Positions 48,647-56,487 of a stretch of 64,000 nucleotides of DNA are shown one piece after another (position 1 is the first letter of the stretch; every line of letters starts with the position of its first letter). The DNA lies in contig NZ_AP022591.1 of NCBI RefSeq assembly GCF_010731795.1, forward strand, positions 248,001-312,000, written 5' to 3'. The stretch is from Mycolicibacterium celeriflavum. GTDB lineage: Bacteria > Actinomycetota > Actinomycetes > Mycobacteriales > Mycobacteriaceae. Position numbers and translations under genes: made by a program. The notes under the pieces are model-generated. The model did no database searches and was not told where the DNA came from. It was given only the letters and a program-made list of their open reading frames with translations.

Positions 48647-50089
48647 GTGCAGCCAGCTGCTGATCGCCTTCACGCCCTTGATGCCGTCCGCGCGTTCGCA
48701 CTGTTAATTGGCGTCGCAATGCATGTCGTCCCGCCCTGGCTAAAGAATCTGCCGGAGTGGAACTTCGGCGAGACGCCGAGCAACACCGCCGCCGCGATCT
48801 GGTTTTTCCCGCACATTTTCCGCATGCCTGTGTTCTTCCTGATCGCCGGCTATTTCGGGCGTCTGTTGGCGGAACGGTACGAAACGAGGAAGTTCATCAA
48901 GGACCGCGCGAAGCGCATCGCGATTCCATTGGTCATAACCTTCTTCTTAATCAGCGCCCTGACGGCGGCGGCCTTCGCGCTAGGCTCGCTGGCTTCAGGA
49001 ATGAGCGTCGCGGACCTGACGGCGCTCGCGCAGGCACGGCGCGAGTACGTGTCGGCCACCGCTGGTGCAGTGCGCGGTGGTGTAACCCTGGGCTATCTCT
49101 GGTTCCTGTACTACTTGCTTCTGTTCTACGTGGTAGCGCTCATCCTGCGCGCCACGATCCGCGCGGTAGATCGTGACGGAAACGCCATGTGCGTCATCGA
49201 CAAAATGCTCGGCATCTTGATGCGCACCGGCCTCGCCGCCGTCGCGTTTGCTCTGCCCGTCGCCGCCTGGTACGTCTTCAAGTGGCACGACTGGGCCCAA
49301 TGGCAAGGCCTGCCCGCGCCGCAGTCCATCATCCCGAGCATCCCGGCATTGCTAGCCTATGGACTTAGCTTCGCCGTCGGCTGGCTGCTACACCGCCAAT
49401 CTCACGTGCTCCTGCAGCTTCGCACGCGCTGGGTGGTGTACTCCCTCGCCGCGATCGTGCTCGCCGTCGCATGTTATTTGATCGCAGGCCCGACACCGCA
49501 GTGGTCGCCCCACCTCGACGGTTGGCAACTACATATTTACGCGGCGGCATACCTGATGGCGAGCTGGTGTGCGAGTTTCGCACTTATCGGGTTGGCGTTG
49601 CGATTCCTATCGAACGCCAGTCCCGTGCGCCGCTACGTGGCAGATTCTTCGTACTGGGTGTACCTGATGCATCCGGTGTCGATCATCTTCTTCATGCAAT
49701 TGCTGCGTCCGCTCGGCTGGCACTGGAGCGTGAGATTCACGATCACTTTAGCCGCCTCGGTGCTTGTGCTGCTATTGAGCTATCACGCGTTCGTGCGCTT
49801 CACGTTCATAGGCGCGACACTCAACGGCCGCCGCCGCCCGCGCCAATCCGCGCCAGAAGACGCCCGCACCGTCGGAGTCTTCAGGGATTGGACACGGGGT
49901 TTCGGGCGAACGTGGGCATCGAAGATTCGCGCACGGTCACACAATCACAGCCCCGACACCGATTCCGCGGACGCGGTGTCAACTGATTCGAGTCCAGGAG
50001 GTGGGGCAGAAATGCCCAATTCCGGCGAACCCGCGCACGCGTTTCGGGGATACCGACCTCGCGACGATGGTAGGTTCCATCGCGATTAG
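48647..50089 (+). CDS. Membrane acyltransferase (Acyl_transf_3 / OpgC-like)
   Basis: A 480-residue integral membrane protein with about ten helices. The N-terminal RLHALDAVRAFALLIGVAMHVV has the family pattern LD.(V/L)RA...H, and FFPHIFRMPVFFLIAGYFGR, YLWFLYYLLLFYVVALILRA (partly quoted) and VADSSYWVYLMHPVSIIFF are typical of acyltransferase family 3 and OpgC. These enzymes transfer acyl groups (often acetyl or succinyl) to extracytoplasmic sugars. The GTG at 48647 is chosen because GGAGAGGGA precedes it; the frame is open from 48539. About 80 polar residues form a cytoplasmic tail. It starts the accessory gene set. Confidence 0.82.
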   Translation: MQPAADRLHALDAVRAFALLIGVAMHVVPPWLKNLPEWNFGETPSNTAAAIWFFPHIFRMPVFFLIAGYFGRLLAERYETRKFIKDRAKRIAIPLVITFFLISALTAAAFALGSLASGMSVADLTALAQARREYVSATAGAVRGGVTLGYLWFLYYLLLFYVVALILRATIRAVDRDGNAMCVIDKMLGILMRTGLAAVAFALPVAAWYVFKWHDWAQWQGLPAPQSIIPSIPALLAYGLSFAVGWLLHRQSHVLLQLRTRWVVYSLAAIVLAVACYLIAGPTPQWSPHLDGWQLHIYAAAYLMASWCASFALIGLALRFLSNASPVRRYVADSSYWVYLMHPVSIIFFMQLLRPLGWHWSVRFTITLAASVLVLLLSYHAFVRFTFIGATLNGRRRPRQSAPEDARTVGVFRDWTRGFGRTWASKIRARSHNHSPDTDSADAVSTDSSPGGGAEMPNSGEPAHAFRGYRPRDDGRFHRD

Positions 50090-50169
50090 ATACACCAGAC
50101 TCGCAATAGACCGCATTTGCGAGCTGGCGAAGGGCTCGTTTTGTGAGCGCATCGGTAAAAGGGGGGTCG

Positions 50170-51831
50170 ATGCTCCGCGAGAAATACGACGAGGCCGCCA
50201 CTGTCCACGGCGAGTACGAATGGTGGGCGCCTGGTGTGGATTCAGCTGACCCCACCGGACAAGATCGGCAATCCCGACGCGCTGCAGCCCTGAAAGTTTC
50301 CGCATTGCGGACCTTCGGCGGGCTGGCATTTGCTGCGGTCTTATGGCTGCTCGATTTACAGCTCGGAGCCGCTCTGCTTACGTTGGTGGTGATCGGGCTC
50401 GCAGTGGTTGCGGTCGCTTGGCCTGCCGTGGGGCGGACGATCGACGCGGGCATCTCCAGAGTGGCGGCGTGGGTCGGGCGACTCCTGTCGACGGTGGTAT
50501 TGGCGATCGTCTATTTCGTCGTGATAGTGCCGGTGTCGCTCTGTCTCCGCCTCTTCGGTCGCAACCTTCTTGCTTCACCCGGCGTCAGCCCCGACAGCAC
50601 CTGGGTTATCAAGCCACGGGTCTCGGATCAAGCGATGGCTCGCCGCCAATTCGCCGTCGAACCGGAATTATCGGTTTCGAAACCGAGAGGACGGGCCGCC
50701 ACAGCAAGACACCTTGCGGTGATGACGTTTCGTGCAGCGGTGTTGTTGGTGGCCGTTGATCTTATTGTTGGGATGGCATTCCCGCACTGGGCCCCCCACG
50801 GCGGGGTACGCGTTGGGGGCAAACTAGGCACGTGGGACGACATCTTCACCGCACAGATCTCCTCAGCCGCTATGGCGGCGGATCAACAGTGGGCTGCCGA
50901 CTGGTTCAATGAGTTCAAAAATATCTACACACACAACGCTTATGTGCCGCTGTTGGGCATGGTGAATCCGGACCACCAAGGTAACTACATCAACATCGTC
51001 GACCGCGCTCGCAGGACCTATGTCGCTGAGAGAGTCGGCGACGACGCCACCTCGGTGTATTTCTTCGGCGGCTCGACAACGTGGGGCTACGGTCAACGCG
51101 ATCTGTACACGCTCCCCTCCCAGGTGGCTCGACTCGCCGAAGAGGACGGTGTTCCGGTCCGGGTCAGCAACTACGGTCAGGTCGCATGGAGCATCTGGCA
51201 GGAACTCGGGCTGCTCCAACAGTTGCTCAGTGAGGGGCACATACCCGACGTGGCGGTTTTCTACGACGGTGCGAATGACGTTGCCGAGCAGGTTGAAGGA
51301 CTGACGACCGACCCGACCTACCCGGGCGGAAACTACGTAAGTCAGGCGGTGGAACGGGCGCGGATGCGTGGCGGGATAGCCGGCCTCAAGGATTCTCTCG
51401 CGGGTTTCTACGCTAACCACAGCATTCTGACACGTATCGCCCTGACGTCGAATTCCAGACAGGGTGGGCCGGCACCAACTCCGGAGCTGGCCCAAGAACG
51501 GGCTCGCAACGCTGTGCGGCTCTACGAAAGGGCGGTCGAGGTCATCGAAGGCTTGGCAAAGAGCTACGGGTTCAAGGCCGTGTTCGTCTGGCAGCCACTT
51601 GCATATACCACTGAAGGCGGTGATGCCGAACGCTTCGCGAGCCCCGACGATTGGGGACTCGGGGCGGCTTACGTCGACGCGACAGAACTCATGGCTCCGC
51701 CGATCATCAACCTCGCCGATGTACTAGACGGCGAGAAGCAAGCCGTGTTCATCGACAACGCGCACACCAACGAACTGGGCGCTGAACTTGTTGCGCGAGC
51801 AATATATCCACACATCGGGTTGAAGCGATGA
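50170..51831 (+). CDS. SGNH/GDSL hydrolase-like protein with N-terminal membrane helices
   Basis: A 553-residue protein. Residues about 40-130 hold three hydrophobic helices (FAAVLWLLDLQLGAALL, VVIGLAVVAVAWPAV, VLAIVYFVVIVPVSL) and another lies near 190-205. The hydrolase domain follows: YFFGGSTTWGYG with Ser302, block III FYDGANDVAEQ with Asn369, and the final DNAH with Asp529 and His532 (DxxH). SGNH domains remove or add acyl groups on glycans. ATG at 50170 follows a GGGGGG run; GTG at 50143 is an alternative. The stop overlaps the carbamoyltransferase ATG (ATGA), so the two are co-translated and probably act on one product. Confidence 0.8.
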   Translation: MLREKYDEAATVHGEYEWWAPGVDSADPTGQDRQSRRAAALKVSALRTFGGLAFAAVLWLLDLQLGAALLTLVVIGLAVVAVAWPAVGRTIDAGISRVAAWVGRLLSTVVLAIVYFVVIVPVSLCLRLFGRNLLASPGVSPDSTWVIKPRVSDQAMARRQFAVEPELSVSKPRGRAATARHLAVMTFRAAVLLVAVDLIVGMAFPHWAPHGGVRVGGKLGTWDDIFTAQISSAAMAADQQWAADWFNEFKNIYTHNAYVPLLGMVNPDHQGNYINIVDRARRTYVAERVGDDATSVYFFGGSTTWGYGQRDLYTLPSQVARLAEEDGVPVRVSNYGQVAWSIWQELGLLQQLLSEGHIPDVAVFYDGANDVAEQVEGLTTDPTYPGGNYVSQAVERARMRGGIAGLKDSLAGFYANHSILTRIALTSNSRQGGPAPTPELAQERARNAVRLYERAVEVIEGLAKSYGFKAVFVWQPLAYTTEGGDAERFASPDDWGLGAAYVDATELMAPPIINLADVLDGEKQAVFIDNAHTNELGAELVARAIYPHIGLKR

Positions 51832-53654
51832 ACATCCTTGGAATCAGCGCCTACTACCATGACTCGGCTGCCGCCTTGGTCCGAGATGGTCAAATCATTG
51901 CGGCCGCGCAGGAGGAACGCTTCACCCGCGTCAAGCACGACGCGGGATTCCCGAAGAACTCCATCGCGTATTGCCTCCGTGCGGGCGGCGTCGACCACGC
52001 CGGGATCGATGCAATTGCTTTCTACGAGAAGCCGATAACGAGGTTTATCCGTCTTATCAAGACGTACGGTGCCGTCACCCCCCGGGGCTTTCGATCGTTT
52101 CAGACGGCGCTCCCGCTGTGGTTGAGAACGAAACTCTGGATCACCTACGAAATCGAACGCAACCTGAAAGCGCTCGGCTATCAGACGCCATCGGAGCTCT
52201 ACTTTACCGAGCATCATGAGAGTCACGCCGCAAGCGCCTTCTATCCCTCGCCATTCGAGTCGGCTGCTGTACTGACGATGGACGGAGTCGGCGAGTGGGC
52301 AACGGCGAGCATCGGCCGCGGGGACGGCAATCAGCTGCAGATCCACCGCGAAATGCGGTTCCCACACTCGGTGGGGCTGCTCTACTCGGCGTTCACCTAC
52401 TTCTGTGGGTTCCGAGTCAACTCAGGCGAATACAAGCTTATGGGCCTCGCACCGTATGGTGAGCCGGCCTATGTCGATCTCATTACCGACAATCTTGTCG
52501 ACATCCACAACGACGGCTCAATCGAACTGAATCTCAAGTACTTTGACTTTCTGGGCGGCCTTACGATGACAAACGATCGTTTCGCCGAACTTTTCGGCGG
52601 CCCCCCGCGTCCTCCGGAAGGTGCCATCACACGAAGGGAGATGGATATCGCCCGCTCCATCCAGGAGGTCACAGAAGAGATCGTGATGAGGATGGCCGCG
52701 ACCGCGGCCGCGGTGACAGGCGAGAAGAACCTGTGCCTGGCGGGTGGTGTCGCCCTCAACAGTGTCGCAAACGGAAGGCTGCTCCGCGAAGGGCCGTTCA
52801 CCGACCTCTGGATACAGCCGGCGGCTGGGGACGCCGGAGGTTCAATAGGAGCTGCGTTGCACACGTGGTATCAGACCGCCGGTAATCCTCGACCCGTCAC
52901 CGGTGACTGTATGCAGGGGGCATATCTCGGGCCTGAGTTCTCAGCCGGCGAAATTGCTGCCTATTTATCCGCCCGAGGCTACCCGTTCGAAACGGTGGCG
53001 GATGCAGATGAGCGCGCCCGCAAGATCGCAGAACTGGTCGCGGAGGGCTACGTCGTGGGCCTGTTCAACGGACGCATGGAGTTCGGACCTCGGGCCCTTG
53101 GTAATCGTTCCATCCTTGGCGATGCAAGGTCGCCGGAGATGCAGTCGGTGATGAATCTCAAGATCAAATACCGGGAGTCGTTCCGCCCGTTTGCGCCATC
53201 GATTCTCGAAGAACGGGCAAAGGATTATTTCGACCTTGACGTACCGTCCCCCTACATGCTGCTGGTTAGTCCAGTCCGGGAAGAGATACGTACCGTTGCC
53301 AGCACCAGTGGATCCGACGAAATTTTGAGTGAGGTCAACAGGGTACGGTCGTCAATCCCCGCGGTTACTCACGTCGACTATTCGGCGCGCATCCAGACTG
53401 TCTCGCGCGAAACGAACCCGTTCTACCACAACGTTCTGGCGTCGTTCGAAGAACTGACGGGTTGCCCCGTGGTGGTCAACACCTCGTTCAACATCCGAGG
53501 CGAGCCGATCGTCTGCACTCCAGAGGACGCTTACCGGTGTTTCATGAATACCGAAATGGATTACCTAGTCCTCGAGGACCATGTACTAGACAAACGACTG
53601 CAGCCTGGCCGGGAGAACCGGGAGTTGTTCACGATTTCGACGGTGCCCGACTGA
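51828..53654 (+). CDS. Carbamoyltransferase, NodU/CmcH family
   Basis: A 608-residue O-carbamoyltransferase. It has the N-terminal Kae1-like ATPase-fold domain (MNILGISAYYHDSAAALV, AAAQEERFTRVKHDAGFP, EHHESHAASAFYPSPFESA, TMDGVGEWA, CLAGGVALNSVANG) and the C-terminal domain (GRMEFGPRALGNRSILGDA, FRPFAPSILEERA, VVNTSFNIRGEPIV). The family moves a carbamoyl group from carbamoyl phosphate to a hydroxyl, as in nodulation factors, antibiotics and surface sugars. Overlaps at both ends (ATGA upstream, one base downstream with the small membrane gene) show a tight operon. The acceptor is unknown; with the neighbours a surface glycan is likely. Confidence 0.9.
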   Translation: MNILGISAYYHDSAAALVRDGQIIAAAQEERFTRVKHDAGFPKNSIAYCLRAGGVDHAGIDAIAFYEKPITRFIRLIKTYGAVTPRGFRSFQTALPLWLRTKLWITYEIERNLKALGYQTPSELYFTEHHESHAASAFYPSPFESAAVLTMDGVGEWATASIGRGDGNQLQIHREMRFPHSVGLLYSAFTYFCGFRVNSGEYKLMGLAPYGEPAYVDLITDNLVDIHNDGSIELNLKYFDFLGGLTMTNDRFAELFGGPPRPPEGAITRREMDIARSIQEVTEEIVMRMAATAAAVTGEKNLCLAGGVALNSVANGRLLREGPFTDLWIQPAAGDAGGSIGAALHTWYQTAGNPRPVTGDCMQGAYLGPEFSAGEIAAYLSARGYPFETVADADERARKIAELVAEGYVVGLFNGRMEFGPRALGNRSILGDARSPEMQSVMNLKIKYRESFRPFAPSILEERAKDYFDLDVPSPYMLLVSPVREEIRTVASTSGSDEILSEVNRVRSSIPAVTHVDYSARIQTVSRETNPFYHNVLASFEELTGCPVVVNTSFNIRGEPIVCTPEDAYRCFMNTEMDYLVLEDHVLDKRLQPGRENRELFTISTVPD

Positions 53655-53821
53655 TGCGCCGCGCAGTCCACGCCTGGAGATTGTTGACAGAGTTCGGCAG
53701 GTACGCTGTCGTAAATAGGGCCTACTGGGTCATACCCCTGATCATATTGTTGCTGGGTGTCGCGGGATTCATCGGCGTGGTCCAGATTACTGTTCCATTC
53801 ACGCTGTACGCGCTTTTCTGA
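53654..53821 (+). CDS. Small membrane protein (DUF5989-like)
   Basis: A 55-residue protein whose ATG shares its first base with the carbamoyltransferase stop codon. RLLTEFGRYAVVNRAYWVIP leads into one helix (LIILLLGVAGFIGVVQITV) and the end PFTLYALF. This layout (EF-x-R, aromatic/basic, one helix, P-F-x-Y-x-LF) matches, as I recall it, the DUF5989 proteins that accompany carbamoyltransferase and SGNH genes in polysaccharide loci. Its job is unknown. Confidence 0.75.
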   Translation: MRRAVHAWRLLTEFGRYAVVNRAYWVIPLIILLLGVAGFIGVVQITVPFTLYALF

Positions 53822-53924
53822 ACTACTGCTCGGCGCTGACGATCAGCACCCGAATGGGATAGCCACAAAACGAATCGCCGCAAAAGAATACGCACGACAC
53901 CATAAGTACAGTAAAAAATTCGGT

Positions 53925-54965
53925 ATGCCCCCTTCAGAGCTCGACAACTTCTTCAATAATCATTCCCAGCTTCTGTGCTGCCCGCGCTGCGGCGGCGACG
54001 CGCTGGCCATTCAAGGCAACGGCTTCGGCTGCACGCATTGTCACCAGCACTATTCGGCGCGGGACGGCATCCCATCGCTTTTCATTCCGAACGACTGGAG
54101 CGATTCGAAGGATGACGTCACCCAGAAGATCAAGGCGTTTTACGAGGCAAACCCATTTCCCAACTACGACGACTTCGACAGCGTCGGAAGCTTGATCGAC
54201 AAGGCGCGCAAGGCAGTGTTCGCGAAGCTGCTCGACGATCAGATTCCGTACGGCGCGCGTGTGATCGAATGCGGTTGCGGCACGGGACAGCTCACCAACT
54301 TTCTCGCCATTCGTCGTACGGTGATCGGCACCGACCTGTGCCTGAACTCGCTGAAAATGGCCACAGCCTTCAAACAGCAGAACGATCTGAAGCGCGCCCA
54401 GTTTCTGCAAATGAATCTGTTCAGGCCGGCGTTCAAGCCGGGCACGTTCGATCTGGTGATCTCAAACGGCGTCCTGCACCACACGAGCGATCCGCAGCTG
54501 GGTTTTGAGTCAATCGCGCGGCTCGTGCGGCCAGGCGGTTACATCATGATCGGGCTGTATCACAAGTACGGGCGGTTGGTCACTGATATCCGTCGTGTCG
54601 CCTTCAATGCCACCAACGATCGCTTCATGTTCCTCGATCGCCACGCCGTGGACGCGCGTGTCAGCACGCAGAAGCGCCGGTCGTGGTTTATGGATCAGTA
54701 CAAGAACCCACACGAATCGAAGCACACCGTCGGCGAGGTAATCGGTTGGCTGGAGAAGATCGGCTTCGATTTCGTGCACGCTATCCCGAAGACCGAGCCG
54801 TTCAGCGGTCTGGCTGAAGACGAGCAACTGTTCCAGCCGGAGCGGCTCGGCAGCACGTTCGAGCGCATGCTGGTGAATCTCGGGATGATGATCACCGGCC
54901 ATCGCGAGGGTGGGTTCTTCATCATCGTCGCGAGGAGACCGGTGGAGCGAGGGGTCAGGTCATGA
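53925..54965 (+). CDS. SAM-dependent methyltransferase with N-terminal zinc ribbon
   Basis: A 346-residue class I methyltransferase. A Trm112-like zinc ribbon CCPRCGG...GCTHCHQHYSARDGIPSL (about 16-50) is followed by the Rossmann core: VIECGCGTGQLTNFLA (SAM motif I), VIGTDLCLNSLKMA (motif II) and FDLVISNGVLHHTSD (motif IV), then a RLVRPGGYIMIGLYH strand. The substrate is unknown. ATG at 53925 is chosen at the start of the zinc-ribbon domain; no good ribosome site is seen. It follows the carbamoyltransferase operon by about 100 bases, and base use is less GC-rich than in the core genes, in keeping with transfer. Confidence 0.82.
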   Translation: MPPSELDNFFNNHSQLLCCPRCGGDALAIQGNGFGCTHCHQHYSARDGIPSLFIPNDWSDSKDDVTQKIKAFYEANPFPNYDDFDSVGSLIDKARKAVFAKLLDDQIPYGARVIECGCGTGQLTNFLAIRRTVIGTDLCLNSLKMATAFKQQNDLKRAQFLQMNLFRPAFKPGTFDLVISNGVLHHTSDPQLGFESIARLVRPGGYIMIGLYHKYGRLVTDIRRVAFNATNDRFMFLDRHAVDARVSTQKRRSWFMDQYKNPHESKHTVGEVIGWLEKIGFDFVHAIPKTEPFSGLAEDEQLFQPERLGSTFERMLVNLGMMITGHREGGFFIIVARRPVERGVRS

Positions 54966-55081
54966 ACATGGACGCCGCCTCGCACTATGCCGGGCGAGGT
55001 CCGAGGCTACGTTCAGTCTCCGGCAATCGGGCCAAAACGCATAAAGAGGTCTTCTGGGACCACGGCAACCGCAGCCCGTAA
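54962..55081 (+). CDS. Short ORF coupled to the methyltransferase, possible truncated gene
   Basis: A 39-codon frame starts with ATG overlapping the methyltransferase stop (ATGA): MNMDAASHYAGRGPRLRSVS and on to EVFWDHGNRSP-stop. The coupling suggests it was once the start of the next operon gene, cut short by the rearranged DNA that follows. I do not recognise it, and it may not be expressed. Confidence 0.3.
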   Translation: MNMDAASHYAGRGPRLRSVSGNRAKTHKEVFWDHGNRSP

Positions 55082-56040
55082 CACCGGGACGCTGGTTAGG
55101 CCGGACTGGAGGCGATCGGCTCGATCTGCTCGCATGTGGAATATGGTGGCGCGTGGGGACGACGTCGCCGGTAGCCTGTGTCGAACGAGGACCACCCGGA
55201 ACCGGTAGCTGCACAGCGGATCCGAGGGTGCAATGACGCGGATGCCCGACGCCGACAGGCCGTCGGTATGCCGCATGGGGGCGGCCCGTGACGGCGCCGC
55301 ATCTCCGCGCCGATCGCTGGGTGAGCTTCGGGTCGCCGTTGAAGCTGCTCGCACAGGGCATGCGCAACACAGGCATGGCGTCGACCAACTGGCCTGCGGC
55401 GCTGCGTAACTCGGCTACGAAGTGCCGCGTTAACAGCAGGAAGTGGTCAGCGCCGGCCAGCTCAGCGCACCGGCAACAGCTGTTGGAGAGCCGAGCCAAC
55501 GGCTGCAGTTCGAGGGGCAGCCGAGGATGTTCCTCATCGAGTTGACCGGTGACGGCGTGTGGGAGCGCCGCTGACCGCTTGCGCCTGACGCTCGAAGCGG
55601 CGCGCCCAGCGCTTGACTGAGCCCGGCGGCATGTCCACGCCGATTTCATCGCAGAGCGGCGGAATGGTGATCATCGATCGCAGCGGGCTGCAGAACGGCG
55701 TACCGGGCGACAGCGGATCGGGGCGGGGGCGGCAGAAGCCCGAGCTTCGGCGACCGCGCAGCCTCGATGGACTTCCTCAAGGCGCCGTCCCGTCAGCGCT
55801 ACTGAGACCAGTCAGGACTGCCCGGTTCGCCACCGATCACAACTACCGTGGTTCGCGGTGCCTCAGGACCGCAATCAAGTTGAATTTGTTGTCCTATTCC
55901 GACAATTCGAGGCCGCGAAAGCGGACAATCTGTGCTGGCGGCGAACGGTCTGACTGATCCGGGAGCTGCACACGTGCGGCTCCCCAGACCGGCCACGCTC
56001 TCGCGGCCGAATCATCGGATGCGCACGAAGGGTTACGGAA
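55082..56040. other. About 960 bases without a convincing gene
   Basis: All frames are short or broken. The minus strand holds a fragment reading IPPLCDEIGVDMPPGSVKRW and ARRFERQAQAV (about 55570-55670), and the plus strand a possible gene tail SPSFGDRAASMDFLKAPSRQRY near 55738-55806 (quoted in part: FGDRAASMDFLKAPSRQRY). Both may be remnants of genes lost by rearrangement. No tRNA, insertion-sequence ends or tRNA-Asn 3' copy was found. Confidence 0.4.
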
Positions 56041-56430
56041 ATGTCTGAGCAGGAAAACAAGCAACTCATTCAGCGGGGCTACGAGGCGTTCGCCGCCGGA
56101 GACATCGAGACGGTGATGGCGATGTTCGACGACGACATCGAGTGGGTCCAGCCGGGCGAGAGCGCCGTCAGCGGCACCTATCACGGCAAGACCGAGGTGA
56201 TGGAGTACCTCGGCCGGCTTGCAGAGAAGTCACTGTCCGTCCGGCTCGACCAGCTGGTCGCCGAGGGCGACACCGTCGTCGCGCTCACCGAGATCAGCGT
56301 GGAGGGCCAAACTGGCCGCGACGCCGACGTGTTCACGGTTCGCGACGGCAAGACGACCTCGGTGAGGGTCCACGGCGACACCATGCTGATGGAGCGGGTG
56401 TACGGCAAGAAAGAGCTGGCCGCCGGCTGA
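56041..56430 (+). CDS. NTF2-like / SnoaL-like protein
   Basis: A 129-residue protein of the cone-shaped NTF2-like fold: QLIQRGYEAFAAGDIETVMA then MFDDDIEWVQPGESAVSGTYHG, EVMEYLGRLAEKSL and VVALTEISVEGQTGRDADVF. Members include ketosteroid isomerases and many small proteins of unknown role; without a clear Tyr/Asp catalytic set no reaction is assigned. It is convergent with the acyl-CoA dehydrogenase gene across a hairpin. Confidence 0.82.
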   Translation: MSEQENKQLIQRGYEAFAAGDIETVMAMFDDDIEWVQPGESAVSGTYHGKTEVMEYLGRLAEKSLSVRLDQLVAEGDTVVALTEISVEGQTGRDADVFTVRDGKTTSVRVHGDTMLMERVYGKKELAAG

Positions 56431-56446
56431 GGGCGGTGGTCGCGCG

Positions 56447-56472
56447 GGCCCGTCGTCATGTGATGACGGGCC
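56447..56472. terminator. Hairpin between converging genes
   Basis: GGCCCGTCGTCA at 56447-56458 pairs with TGATGACGGGCC at 56461-56472 (11 of 12). It lies midway between two converging stop codons and likely terminates both. Confidence 0.6.
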
Positions 56473-56487
56473 AGTCATCCCCGCTTT

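Noticed and set aside
54900..56040. A second copy of the tRNA-Asn 3' end as an attachment-site repeat
   Set aside because: No copy of the GGTTCGAGTCCAGCCGG end was seen, so a tRNA-targeted integrase island is not proven.
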